From the NCBI GenBank assembly GCA_016219425.1, contig JACRNB010000011.1:62001-126000 (forward strand): 64,000 bases of DNA. Reading direction: 5' to 3'. This document shows positions 33,993-42,000 of the stretch, piece after piece. The stretch's first letter is position 1. Each line of letters opens with the position of its first letter. The notes under the pieces were generated by a model. That model saw only the letters and a list, made by a program, of their open reading frames with translations. It searched no databases and was not told where the DNA came from. The position numbers and the translations under genes were made by a program. The stretch comes from Betaproteobacteria bacterium. GTDB lineage: Bacteria > Pseudomonadota > Gammaproteobacteria > Burkholderiales > Thiobacillaceae.

Positions 33993-35186
33993 ATGCCCTC
34001 CCTCTGGTCCACCCTCACCGCCGCTCCTCACCGTGTGATGTTTCTGCCCGGCGCACTGCAAACCGTGGCCGTCATGCTGTGGTGGATGCTGGATCTGACG
34101 TTGCGCCAGGCCGGGGAGGCGCCCGTGCCCGGCCCCATCCTGCATGCCTGGTGGATGCTGTTCGGTGTGTTTCCCTTCTTTATCTTCGGTTTTCTGTTCA
34201 CCGCCGCCCCCAACTGGCTCAACGGCCCGGCCATTGCGCGCCCCGTCTATGGCGCGAGCGCCCTGTTGATGACTCTGGGGGTGGCGCTGGTGCATGCCTC
34301 GCTGGCGCTGCCGACCCTGCTCGCACCGGGGCTGGCGCTGCACCTGGCGGGCTGGATCACGGCCCTGGCGGGGCTGCTGCACACCCTCCGGGCCGCGCCC
34401 GCCCAGGACAAGCTCCACGCCGCCCTGGCCGTGGCGGCGGCGGGTCTGGGCGGTCTGGGCGCCGCCGCCTTCCTGGTCTGGACCGTGGCGGGATGGCCCA
34501 ACGCCCTGCCCCTGGCGTTACGGCTGGGGGTCTGGGGCTTTCTCGCCCCCGTCTTTCTGGTGGTGTGCCACCGCATGATTCCCTGGTTCACCAGCCGGGT
34601 GGTGAACAACTATGTGCTGATTCGGCCCTACGCCCCGCTCTGGGCGCTGCTCGCCGCCTGTCTGGCCCATGCCCTGCTGGAGCCCTGGCGCGCGCTGACC
34701 TGGCTGGCCGATCTGCCCCTGGCAGGCATCGTGTTCTGGTTTGCCGCACGCTGGGGGGTGGCGCGCGGGGTGCGCCAGGCGCCCCTGCTGGCCATGCTGT
34801 TCATCGCCTTTCTCTGGGCCGGCGCGGCCTTCGCCCTGTACGCCGCGGACAGCCTTGCCGCCCTGGCTGGATGGACCTGGAACGCGGGCCGTGCGCCGGT
34901 GCATGCCCTGGGCATCGGTTTCTTCGCCACCATGCTGGTGGCCATGGCTTCGCGCGTCAGTCTCGGCCACTCGGGCCGCAAGCTGGAGGCGGACACGCTG
35001 ACTCAGGCGCTGTTCTGGCTGGTGCAGGCGGTGGCGCTGATCCGCATGACGCCGGAACTGACGGGCGTTCAATCCGAAGGGTGGAACCTGGCGGCGGGCG
35101 GGCTCTGGCTGCTGGGGTTCGGCCTGTGGGCCGGACGCTATGCGCCGATGTACTGGCGCGCGCGGGTGGATGGCAAGACGGGGTAG
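33993..35186 (+). CDS. NnrS family heme-copper membrane protein
   Basis: A 397-aa membrane protein with about twelve helices. The NnrS start APHRVMFLPGAL, the CHRMIPWFTSRVV motif and HALGIGFFATMLVAMASRVSLGHSG late in the protein are family marks. NnrS proteins reduce NO toxicity and are controlled by FNR/NNR-type regulators. A perfect FNR box lies upstream. Confidence 0.9.
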   Translation: MPSLWSTLTAAPHRVMFLPGALQTVAVMLWWMLDLTLRQAGEAPVPGPILHAWWMLFGVFPFFIFGFLFTAAPNWLNGPAIARPVYGASALLMTLGVALVHASLALPTLLAPGLALHLAGWITALAGLLHTLRAAPAQDKLHAALAVAAAGLGGLGAAAFLVWTVAGWPNALPLALRLGVWGFLAPVFLVVCHRMIPWFTSRVVNNYVLIRPYAPLWALLAACLAHALLEPWRALTWLADLPLAGIVFWFAARWGVARGVRQAPLLAMLFIAFLWAGAAFALYAADSLAALAGWTWNAGRAPVHALGIGFFATMLVAMASRVSLGHSGRKLEADTLTQALFWLVQAVALIRMTPELTGVQSEGWNLAAGGLWLLGFGLWAGRYAPMYWRARVDGKTG

Positions 35187-35219
35187 ATGGATGGAGCCCG
35201 GCAGGGCCGGGCGCCGGGT

Positions 35220-35330
35220 TCAGACCAGGCCGAACAGGTACAGCGCGCCGAAGTGGAACACGATGAAGATCGCCACGCCGACGGCCACGGCCAGGTTTTC
35301 GCTGCTTTGGTAGATGCTCTGGAAACTCAT
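35220..35330 (-). CDS. 36-aa single-helix membrane peptide
   Basis: MSFQSIYQSSENLAVAVGVA begins a 36-aa peptide with one strong hydrophobic helix from residue 13 to the end and a short polar start. An AGGAG sequence 8 nt before the ATG and a perfect FNR/DNR box (35406-35419) at a suitable distance support a real gene. It converges on nnrS. I do not recognise the family. Small single-helix subunits of respiratory complexes are one possibility. Confidence 0.7.
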   Translation of the reverse strand: MSFQSIYQSSENLAVAVGVAIFIVFHFGALYLFGLV

Positions 35331-35405
35331 GGAAACGACTCCTGAAGGGTTGAAAAAACTTGAGTTGGTTGCTGCGGTATTTTGCCGATCCAGCGACCAG
35401 GGGCC

Positions 35406-35419
35406 TTGATGGTTATCAA
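35406..35419 (-). promoter_or_regulatory. FNR/DNR box upstream of the 36-aa peptide gene
   Basis: TTGATGGTTATCAA is a perfect TTGAT-N4-ATCAA site. At -41.5 it would place the start of transcription near 35371, 41 nt before the ATG. The symmetric site could also serve the plus strand, but no gene follows there. Confidence 0.78.
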
Positions 35420-35477
35420 CCAGGCAAACGCAGTTGACGGACAAATTCATGACGATTCAATGCGTTACGAGTTGTCC

Positions 35478-35535
35478 GTAGGTGCGAATTCATTCGCACA
35501 GAAGTTATTGGTTGTGCGAATGAATTCGCACCTAC
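35478..35535. repeat. GTAG/CTAC palindromic repeat (GTGCGAATTCATTCGC family)
   Basis: 20-bp arms identical to those at 31587-31644, with a different loop. It lies after the nirN stop codon and may end the nir transcript (inference). Confidence 0.9.
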
Positions 35536-35561
35536 ACGCATTTCAACTGCGTTTTCCAGGA

Positions 35562-37112
35562 TCAATGGCTGGTGCCTTCCGACAGACGGGTCTTGTTCCA
35601 CACGTTGTATTTGCCCACCGGACGCTTCATGGGCAGACGTTTGATCTCTTTCAGGGTCTTGGCGTCGTAGACGATGAGGGCGCCGTCCATCTCCCAGATC
35701 GAGACCAGGGCGAACTTGCCGTAGCGGTCGAATTCGACATGGGTGGCGGTCTGGCCTGGGATGGGCTTGAGGTTGGCGACGATCTCCAGGCTTTGCTTGT
35801 CGATGACGTGCATGACATCGCGGTTCTTGCCGAAGAACACGTCGGCCCAGGCATACGGGCTGGCTTCGTGGCTGCGCAGGAAGAAGCCGGGGCCCTGGGT
35901 GGGAAGGGTCTTCACGGTCTTCCACGTCTTCATGTCGATCACCGAGATCAGCCCGTCCTTGAGGTTGGGTGAGGCCATGACGCGACGGGTCTTGCCTTCC
36001 GCGTCCTTCCAGTCCCAGGTGATGCCGGAGCCCAGGTGCGGCATGCCGGCCAGGTCCAGATCGGCGATCTTGCGTCCGGCTGAGAGGTGGATGACCTGGC
36101 CTTTGGGTTGGTCGCGCGATGCGCCCAGGAGGTAGTCGTAGTTCTGGTCGAAGAAGAAGTCGTCGAGATAGTCGCCCAGCACGATCTGACGCACCGGCAG
36201 CGGGCCGGGCTCGGGGATGGCCTCCTTGAACTGGTGGTCGTGCACCAGGCCCTTGTAGACCGGACGCCCGTCATAGGGAATTTCCCACACCTCGGGGATG
36301 TCCTTCAGCGCGGCGATGAAGCTGTGACGCGGGCGCGCGTCGTAGACGGCGGAGACGCGCGAGCTTTTCCCGTTGGCGGCCACCACCGGGATGATCTTCA
36401 CCAGGGACAGATCCTTGCCGTCCAGCGCCACCAGGGTATGCGGCAGGTAGTTGGCGGCCATGACGTATTGGCCGTCGGAGGACACCGCCACGTTGCGGGT
36501 GTTGATGCCGACGCGGGTCTCCGCCACCACCTTCAGGTTCCACAGGTCGAACTTGGTGATCCAGCCGTCGCGGCTGGCCCAGTAGACGAAACGTCCGTCC
36601 GGGGTGAACTTGGGGCCGCCGTGCAGGGCGTAGCGGGTGGGGAAGCGGGTGATGGGCTCCATCACGTCGCCGTCGAGCACGGTGATGTGGTGGTCGCCGT
36701 GCTCCACCACCAGGGTGAGGTTGGTCGGGTCGGCCTTGAACACCGGCCTGGCCGGCAGGTTGACGGCGTCCGCATGCACGATATGGGAGGCCTTGATGTC
36801 GTCCGCGTCCCATTTCGGCGGCAATTTCGGCGGCGAGTAGATCCACGCCGCCAGGGCCTGGATCTCTTCCGGGTTCAGGAGCGCCTTGAACCCCGGCATC
36901 TGCGTCGCCGGCAGGCCCTCGGCGATGGCCTTCGCCGCCTCCGGCTTCTTCAGGCGCGCCAGTGATTCCGGCAGCAGCGTCGGCCCCATGCCGCCCAGAC
37001 GGTTGGGGGCGTGGCAGGAGAGGCAGTGGGTTTCGTAGAGCTTTTCCGGGTCCGGGGCGGCGTGGGCCAGACCTGCCCAGGCAACCAAGATGAGGGGGGC
37101 GAGGGGTTTCAT
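35562..37112 (-). CDS. nirN: NirN, cytochrome c / d1-type propeller protein
   Basis: A 516-aa exported protein: signal peptide to about residue 18, heme c motif CLSCH (Cys30, Cys33, His34), then an eight-blade d1-type propeller. NirN introduces the acrylate side chain in heme d1 during NirS maturation. Start MKPLAPLILVAWAG at 37112, with AAGGA upstream. It is the last gene of the nir cluster. Confidence 0.92.
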   Translation of the reverse strand: MKPLAPLILVAWAGLAHAAPDPEKLYETHCLSCHAPNRLGGMGPTLLPESLARLKKPEAAKAIAEGLPATQMPGFKALLNPEEIQALAAWIYSPPKLPPKWDADDIKASHIVHADAVNLPARPVFKADPTNLTLVVEHGDHHITVLDGDVMEPITRFPTRYALHGGPKFTPDGRFVYWASRDGWITKFDLWNLKVVAETRVGINTRNVAVSSDGQYVMAANYLPHTLVALDGKDLSLVKIIPVVAANGKSSRVSAVYDARPRHSFIAALKDIPEVWEIPYDGRPVYKGLVHDHQFKEAIPEPGPLPVRQIVLGDYLDDFFFDQNYDYLLGASRDQPKGQVIHLSAGRKIADLDLAGMPHLGSGITWDWKDAEGKTRRVMASPNLKDGLISVIDMKTWKTVKTLPTQGPGFFLRSHEASPYAWADVFFGKNRDVMHVIDKQSLEIVANLKPIPGQTATHVEFDRYGKFALVSIWEMDGALIVYDAKTLKEIKRLPMKRPVGKYNVWNKTRLSEGTSH

Positions 37113-37144
37113 GGTGTACATCCTTGGGAGACGGTCGTCAGGCT

Positions 37145-37224
37145 GTAGCGCAGGCGCCCTCGCCTGCATGCGGGCTGCAAGCCCGCCTGGCGGCGGGCCG
37201 TGCAGGCGAGGGCGCCTGCGCTAC
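37145..37224. repeat. GTAG/CTAC palindromic repeat (GCAGGCGCCC family)
   Basis: Same arms as 13366-13423 (GTAGCGCAGGCGCCCTCGCC...) around a longer centre that itself folds (GCGGGCTGCAAGCCCGC and GCCTGGCGGCGGGC). Lies between nirJ and nirN. Confidence 0.88.
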
Positions 37225-37232
37225 GGAGAGGT

Positions 37233-38375
37233 TCAAGGCGCGGCGATCTCATCGTCGCTGAGGTAGCAGCCCGGGTCTTCCGCCCAGAAGTTGCCCGTGG
37301 CTGCCCAGGCGCGCACGCGGGTATTGCCGTTGCACAGGGCGCGGTGCGCGCATGCGGCGCAGCGGCCCTGCACCGGGCGCGGTGCGCTCTTCAGGCCCGC
37401 CATCAGGGGGTCGGAGGTGTCCATCCAGATCGCCGAGAACGCCCGTTCGCGCACGTTGCCCAGCGGGTAGTTCCACCACATGGTGTCGGGGTGGACCACG
37501 CCCAGGTTGTCGATGTTGGCGACATTCACGCCGGAGGCGTTGCCGCCCCATTGCAGGAGTTTCCGGTGCAGGGCTGCGGTGCGATCCGGGAAGCGTCGCC
37601 GCGCCCAGTCCAGCAGGTAGACGCCGTCGGCGTCGTTGTTGCCGGTGACGTATTCCCTGGGCCGCCCTGCCTGCACCTGGTTCCAGCAGCGTTCAAACAG
37701 CAGGTCGAGCGCGGCGCGGGTGGTGCGGAAATGGGCGTCGTCCTTGCGGTTCTTGTTGCCGCGCCCGGCGTAGTTGAGGTGCGACAGGTAGAACTTGTCG
37801 ATGCGCTCGGTCTCCATCAGGTCGAGCAGGGCGGGGAGGTCGTGGGCGTTGTCCTGGGTCAGGGTATAGCGGATGCCGACCTTGGCCCCGGCGTCACGGC
37901 ACCGGCGCACGCCGTTCAGGGCGGCGGCGTAGGCGCCTTGCTTGCGCCGGAAGCGGTCGTGGGTTTCCGACAACCCGTCCAGGCTGATGCCGACGTAGTC
38001 GAAGCCGGTGGCGGCAATGGCGGCGACATTGGCCTCGTTCACCAGGGTGCCGTTGCTGGACAGGCCGACGTAGAAGCCCATTTCCTTGGCGCGGCGGGCG
38101 ATGTCGAAGAGGTCCGGGCGCAGCAGCGGTTCGCCGCCGGAGAGGATCAGCACCGGTACGCGGAATTGTTTGAGGTCGTCCATCACCCGGAACACCTCGG
38201 CGGTGGAAAGCTCGCCGCTGAAATCCTTGTCCGCCGAGATCGAGTAGCAGTGCTTGCAGGTCAGGTTGCAGCGCCGTACCAGGTTCCAGATCACTACCGG
38301 GCCGGGCGGCCTGCGTTCAGGTTGCAGCGGCGTGGGCTGCGCGAGTTCCTGCATGAACCGGGTGACGCGGAACAT
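37233..38375 (-). CDS. nirJ: NirJ, heme d1 biosynthesis radical SAM enzyme
   Basis: A 380-aa radical SAM/SPASM-like protein: cluster motif CNLTCKHCYS (about residues 36-45), then LSGGEPLLRPD and a C-terminal set of cysteines (RCAACAHRALCNG) for a second cluster. It removes propionate side chains in heme d1 synthesis. The GGGAGACAGGCCC-ATG start is duplicated 141 bp upstream (see repeat). Confidence 0.94.
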   Translation of the reverse strand: MFRVTRFMQELAQPTPLQPERRPPGPVVIWNLVRRCNLTCKHCYSISADKDFSGELSTAEVFRVMDDLKQFRVPVLILSGGEPLLRPDLFDIARRAKEMGFYVGLSSNGTLVNEANVAAIAATGFDYVGISLDGLSETHDRFRRKQGAYAAALNGVRRCRDAGAKVGIRYTLTQDNAHDLPALLDLMETERIDKFYLSHLNYAGRGNKNRKDDAHFRTTRAALDLLFERCWNQVQAGRPREYVTGNNDADGVYLLDWARRRFPDRTAALHRKLLQWGGNASGVNVANIDNLGVVHPDTMWWNYPLGNVRERAFSAIWMDTSDPLMAGLKSAPRPVQGRCAACAHRALCNGNTRVRAWAATGNFWAEDPGCYLSDDEIAAP

Positions 38376-38387
38376 GGGCCTGTCTCC

Positions 38388-38516
38388 CTATGCCGGACGA
38401 GCCGGAGCCAAAGAGGTAGCCCGGATGGAGCGCAGCGGAATCCGGGGAATTTCGCGGTGTGATCCCGGATTCCGCTGCGCTCCATCCGGGCTACGAATCT
38501 GGGTGACGCGGAACAT
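38388..38516 (-). CDS. 42-codon decoy reading frame with a copied nirJ start
   Basis: Begins with the duplicated nirJ start (MFRVTQIRSPDGAQRN...) at 38516, reads through the palindromic repeat and stops at TAG 38388-38390, just 12 bp before the true nirJ ATG. The ribosome site is the same as for nirJ. It probably has no function as a protein but may pass ribosomes from nirH to nirJ (inference). Confidence 0.35.
   Translation of the reverse strand: MFRVTQIRSPDGAQRNPGSHREIPRIPLRSIRATSLAPARPA
38416..38494. repeat. GTAG/CTAC palindromic repeat in the nirH-nirJ gap
   Basis: Arms GTAGCCCGGATGGAGCGCAG... and ...CTGCGCTCCATCCGGGCTAC form a 31-bp stem around 17 bp. Related to 27324-27409 and 21226-21260. 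Confidence 0.9.
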
Positions 38517-38528
38517 GGGCCTGTCTCC

Positions 38529-39002
38529 CTACTCGACGATGCGCAGGCCGGTCTTCTTGAGCAGACGGCTGCTGTAGAGGATGTCGGCGCGGCGGCAGGC
38601 GTCGCCCAGCATGGCGGCGATGGCGTCGGCGTAGGCCTGCGCCTGCTCGTGGCTGCGGGCGTGCACCATGGCGAACAGGTTGTACGGCCACAGGGGAAGT
38701 TGGCGCGGACGGCGGTAGCAGTGCGAGACAAAGGCCAGCCGGCCAACGCGCTCGCCCAGCGCATCGACCTGATCGTCGTCCACATCCCACACCGTCATGC
38801 CGTTGGCGCGATAGCCCAGCGCATAGTGGTTGGGCACCACGCCGATGCGGCGGATGACGCCGCTCTCCAGCATGGCGTTCATGCGCGCCATGACCTCCGC
38901 TGGCGTCAGCCCGAGCGACTCCGCGAGGGCGTGATAGGGGCGAGGCGTGAGCGGCAGGCCGCTCTGGGTGGCGGCAACGAGGGCCAGGTCGAGGTCATCC
39001 AT
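38529..39002 (-). CDS. nirH: NirH, siroheme decarboxylase-type subunit (Lrp/AsnC fold)
   Basis: A 157-aa protein of the NirD/L/G/H group that decarboxylates siroheme to didecarboxysiroheme. An Lrp-like helix-turn-helix start (LTPAEVMARMNAMLESGVIRRIG) is followed by GYRANGMTVWDVDDD and CYRRPRQLPLWPYNLFAMVH, which is the AhbB-like half. ATG 39002 is preferred over the in-frame GTG at 39008 because GAGG lies at good spacing. The assignment to H rather than L is from gene order. Confidence 0.85.
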   Translation of the reverse strand: MDDLDLALVAATQSGLPLTPRPYHALAESLGLTPAEVMARMNAMLESGVIRRIGVVPNHYALGYRANGMTVWDVDDDQVDALGERVGRLAFVSHCYRRPRQLPLWPYNLFAMVHARSHEQAQAYADAIAAMLGDACRRADILYSSRLLKKTGLRIVE

Positions 39003-39013
39003 GCGCACCGTCC

Positions 39014-39514
39014 TCAGGCCTCCAGCTTCAATTCCACAAAGAACTCGCGTTCCTTGGGAAAGCGGTAGACCGGGTAGCCGCTTACCGATTCGATGTAGTC
39101 AAAGACGGCTTCGACCTTGTCCGGGCTTTCCGCCGCGCCCACGAACCACAGGTTCAGTGCGTGCTCACGCCGGTAGTTGTGGGCGATCTCGGGTTGCGCG
39201 CTGACGAAGGCGGCAATCCGCTCGAAATCCGACTTGGGGAGCGACATCGCCGCCAGGACGTTGATGCCGCCCATGCGGTCGGCGTTGAACAGCGGGCCGA
39301 AACGAGTCAGCACGCCGGTCTGGAGCAGCGTTTCGATGCGGGCGATGAGCGTCGCTTCCGCCACGCCCAAGGTCTCGGCGGCGGCCTGAAACGGGCGCTC
39401 GCTGAGGGGAAAGCCGCCCTGGAGGGCGTTGATGAGCCGGCGGTCCAACTCGCTCAGTTCCACCGCAGGCATGGCGGCATCGCCCGCCGCGAAGGAGGGA
39501 TGAACTTTCTTCAT
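39014..39514 (-). CDS. nirG: NirG, siroheme decarboxylase-type subunit
   Basis: A 166-aa protein of the same family, AhbA-like half: PEIAHNYRREHALNLWFVGA is the conserved segment. It overlaps the nirDL stop with ATGA (39511-39514) and precedes nirH by 11 bp. It should pair with NirH or with NirDL in the decarboxylase complex. Confidence 0.87.
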   Translation of the reverse strand: MKKVHPSFAAGDAAMPAVELSELDRRLINALQGGFPLSERPFQAAAETLGVAEATLIARIETLLQTGVLTRFGPLFNADRMGGINVLAAMSLPKSDFERIAAFVSAQPEIAHNYRREHALNLWFVGAAESPDKVEAVFDYIESVSGYPVYRFPKEREFFVELKLEA

Positions 39515-40593
39515 GCCGCCTTCGCCAGGCTGGAGTAGCGCGCGCCGCACTGCTTGAAGCGGCGGCGCGAGAACAGCGGCTGACAGGCCAGGGGGCCGTG
39601 CTCCCGGCCCAGCTCGTCCTGCATGCGCGCCACCTCCGCCAGCACCGCCTGGCGATCCTGCCCGTGCACCATCGAGAACAGGTTGTAGCGCCAGTCCGGC
39701 AGACGGCGCGGGCGGCGGTAACACAGGGTGACGGCGCGCTGGCCCGCCAGGAAGCGTCCAACCACCGCGACCGCGTCGTCGGGTACGTCCCACACCACCA
39801 TGGCGTTGGCGGCGTAGCCCAGTTCGCGGTGGCGCACCACGATGCCGAAACGGCGGATCACGCCCAGATCGAGCAGACGCGCGAGGCGGGCGAGGACGGC
39901 CTCTTCGCTCACGCCCAGCGTGGCGGCGAGCGCGGCGTAGGGGCGTGGGGTGAGCGTGAGGCCGCCTTCCAGCGCGGCGGCCAGGGCGTAGTCGGCGGAT
40001 TCGAGCGGGGGCGGGGTTTCCTGTACGCGGCGGAGGGGGTCGAAGTGGGGACGGGCCGCCGGTTTTTCGCGGCCACTGCCCAGGTCAAATCCGAGGTCGA
40101 TGTGGAAGTCTTCCTGCATGGGCAGGTCGAGCACCGGGCCGCCCGCCGCGCGCCCGATCTCCGCCAGTACCTGGGCCACCCGTTCAGGGCTGGGCGCGGT
40201 GGCGACGAACCAGAGGTTGAAGGCGTGTTCGCGCTCGTAGTTGTGATTGACCTCGGGGTAGGCGCTGATGATCCGCGCCAGGTCGTCGATGCGGCCTGCC
40301 GGCGCCGATACGGCGGCCAGGGTGCTCCAGCCCAGCGTGTGGGGACGGAATACCGCGCCGATGCGGGAGACCGCGCCCTCCGCCGCCAGCGCCCCCAGGC
40401 GGGCGATGACCTCCGCCTCGGAGCGCCCCAGGCGGTGCGCCAGTTCCGCGTAGGGCCGCGGACTCAGAGGAAAGCCGCGCTGCCAGTCGTTGAGCAGGCG
40501 GAAGTCGGAGTGATTTCGGATCTCGGATTTCGGATTTCGGATCTCGGATTTCGGATCTCGGATTTCGTGCGTATCAGTCATGGAGAGCGTCAT
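39511..40593 (-). CDS. nirDL: NirDL fusion, siroheme decarboxylase
   Basis: A 360-aa fusion of two NirD/NirL units: the first half has PEVNHNYEREHAFNLWFVAT (AhbA-like), the second GYAANAMVVWDVPDDAV and CYRRPRRLPDWRYNLFSMVH (AhbB-like). A DL fusion is known in other denitrifiers. Residues about 9-27 (IRDPKSEIRNPKSEIRN) are encoded by a 7-bp repeat array, so the natural start was probably close to DFRLLNDWQRGF. AGGA lies 7 nt before the ATG at 40593. Confidence 0.9.
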   Translation of the reverse strand: MTLSMTDTHEIRDPKSEIRNPKSEIRNHSDFRLLNDWQRGFPLSPRPYAELAHRLGRSEAEVIARLGALAAEGAVSRIGAVFRPHTLGWSTLAAVSAPAGRIDDLARIISAYPEVNHNYEREHAFNLWFVATAPSPERVAQVLAEIGRAAGGPVLDLPMQEDFHIDLGFDLGSGREKPAARPHFDPLRRVQETPPPLESADYALAAALEGGLTLTPRPYAALAATLGVSEEAVLARLARLLDLGVIRRFGIVVRHRELGYAANAMVVWDVPDDAVAVVGRFLAGQRAVTLCYRRPRRLPDWRYNLFSMVHGQDRQAVLAEVARMQDELGREHGPLACQPLFSRRRFKQCGARYSSLAKAA

Positions 40594-40639
40594 GGTGGTC
40601 CTATCCGAAATCCGAAATCCGAAATCCGAAATCCGAAAT
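40512..40639. repeat. inverted arrays of the heptamer GATTTCG / GATCTCG
   Basis: Eight units (40512-40567, GATTTCG mixed with GATCTCG) lie inside the 5' end of nirDL and face five inverted CCGAAAT units (40605-40639) in the nirF-nirDL gap. The nirDL start codon is in the spacer. Same repeat as 14861-14975. Confidence 0.92.
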
Positions 40640-40641
40640 CG

Positions 40642-42000
40642 TCATAGCCCGAAGCGGTGCGCGCGCGCCGAGAAGAAGATGCCGCTGGGGGCCTGCGCCG
40701 GGATCTCGCCGATCTTCGCGAAGCTGGCGGCGTCGTGAATCTGGATGCGGTTTTCGTCGCGCACCGAGAGCCAGACGTGCTCGCCGCGCGGGGTGAATTC
40801 CATGTGCAGCACGGCCTTGCCGGGTTTCATGGTGTGCACGATCTGGCGGCTTTCCACGTCGATCACCTGCACCGTGTCGTAGTGGGGGAAGGCGAAGTTG
40901 ACCCAGAGTCGGCGTCCGGTCGGGTCGGCCATCACGAATACCGGCTGGCCGGCGACGGGGATCGTTCCGACCTTCTGCCAGGTGGCGATGTCCACCAGCA
41001 CCACCTCATGCCGCCCCACGCCGGGGATGAAGGCGAGGTTGCCGGCCACCGCCCAGGTCTCCAGGTGCGGCATCTTGTAGACCGGGAGCTTTTGGTCGCC
41101 ACGGCCATAGTCCGGCAGCGCGCGTTTGACGCCGCGCTCGGGATGCCAGAGGTCGAGCACGGCGATCCCGTCCTCGCCGAACAGGCCGGCCACGTACCAG
41201 CGGCCTTCGCCGGTGACGAGGGCGTCGTAAGGTTCCTTGCCGATGCCGGGGTAGCGTGTGACCTTGGGGGTTTTCGGGTCCGCCGAGAGATCTGCAAGCC
41301 AGATCTCGCCCGCCTCGAACAGGCTGAAGGCGAAGCGGTTGCCGGTGCTGTCTTCCAGCCCGACCACCTTGGAGAGCGCGCCGGTGACCTCGGAGCGGGC
41401 GGGAATCTCGCTGAGCAGCGCCAGCGTCTCGCTGTCGAAGAACTTCACCCCGCCGGGGGTGTAGTTGGCGGCGGCGATGATGCGTCCGTCCTGCGAGATC
41501 GCGCCGCCGATGCTGTTGCCGGACTGGATCACGCGTTTGACGATCTTGCCGGTGAGCAGGTCGATCTTGGTGAGGCCGCCGTCGCGGCCAAAGACGTAGG
41601 CGTAGCGCGCATCGCGCGAGAACACGGTGGAGGCGTGCGAGAGGTCGCCCAGACCCTCAACCCGTTGCAACGCGGTCTTTTGGGTGGTGTCGAGCAGTTG
41701 CACACTGCCGCTGGCGCGTTCGATCACCAGGCCCAGGTCGCCGGTGCCGCGCAGGTCTTGCGCGAAGGACGGGAGGGCAAGCGCCGCCAAGGCCAGCAGA
41801 ACGGTAGGTCGGGTTAGCGGTTTTATCGCGTAACCCGACGGGGTCGCGGACGATGTCGGGTTACGGCGCGAAAAGATGCGCCTCTCAAGTCGTTCGCCGG
41901 GCCGCCCCAAGAACGACTTGGCCCCCACGGGGGGCGGCTCGGACGTTTTTCCCGAGCCGGGGGCGCTGCTAACCCGACCTACGATGCGTTCGGGCTTCAT
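40642..42000 (-). CDS. nirF: NirF, heme d1 biosynthesis protein, with repeat-inserted signal peptide
   Basis: A 452-aa protein with a d1-type propeller (LGDLSHASTVFSRDARYAYVFG, read in parts, and HMEFTPRGEHVWLSV). NirF acts in the last steps of heme d1 synthesis. The ATG at 42000 overlaps the nirC stop (ATGA), which fixes the ancestral start. Residues about 7-66 are encoded by a GTAG/CTAC repeat, so the hydrophobic signal segment TVLLALAALALPSFAQ now begins near residue 66. Export of this version is uncertain. Confidence 0.87.
   Translation of the reverse strand: MKPERIVGRVSSAPGSGKTSEPPPVGAKSFLGRPGERLERRIFSRRNPTSSATPSGYAIKPLTRPTVLLALAALALPSFAQDLRGTGDLGLVIERASGSVQLLDTTQKTALQRVEGLGDLSHASTVFSRDARYAYVFGRDGGLTKIDLLTGKIVKRVIQSGNSIGGAISQDGRIIAAANYTPGGVKFFDSETLALLSEIPARSEVTGALSKVVGLEDSTGNRFAFSLFEAGEIWLADLSADPKTPKVTRYPGIGKEPYDALVTGEGRWYVAGLFGEDGIAVLDLWHPERGVKRALPDYGRGDQKLPVYKMPHLETWAVAGNLAFIPGVGRHEVVLVDIATWQKVGTIPVAGQPVFVMADPTGRRLWVNFAFPHYDTVQVIDVESRQIVHTMKPGKAVLHMEFTPRGEHVWLSVRDENRIQIHDAASFAKIGEIPAQAPSGIFFSARAHRFGL
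41804..41982. repeat. 179-bp multi-hairpin GTAG/CTAC element inside nirF
   Basis: Ends GTAGGTCGGGTTAGC (41804-41818) and GCTAACCCGACCTAC (41968-41982) are inverted. Within lie further hairpins: TAACCCGAC/GTCGGGTTA (41831-41863), CAAGTCGTTC/GAACGACTTG (41886-41920) and CGGCTCGG/CCGAGCCG near 41934-41960. The frame of nirF is open throughout. Confidence 0.88.

Larger units (their letters stand above)
38360..38531. repeat. 31-bp direct repeat flanking a REP insertion at the nirH-nirJ junction
   Basis: The same 31 bases (GGGTGACGCGGAACATGGGC + CTGTCTCCCTA) occur at 38360-38390 and 38501-38531, with the paired repeat 38416-38494 between them. Each copy carries, on the minus strand, TAG-GGAGACAGGCCC-ATGTTCCGCG, that is, a nirH stop plus a nirJ start. 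Confidence 0.92.
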
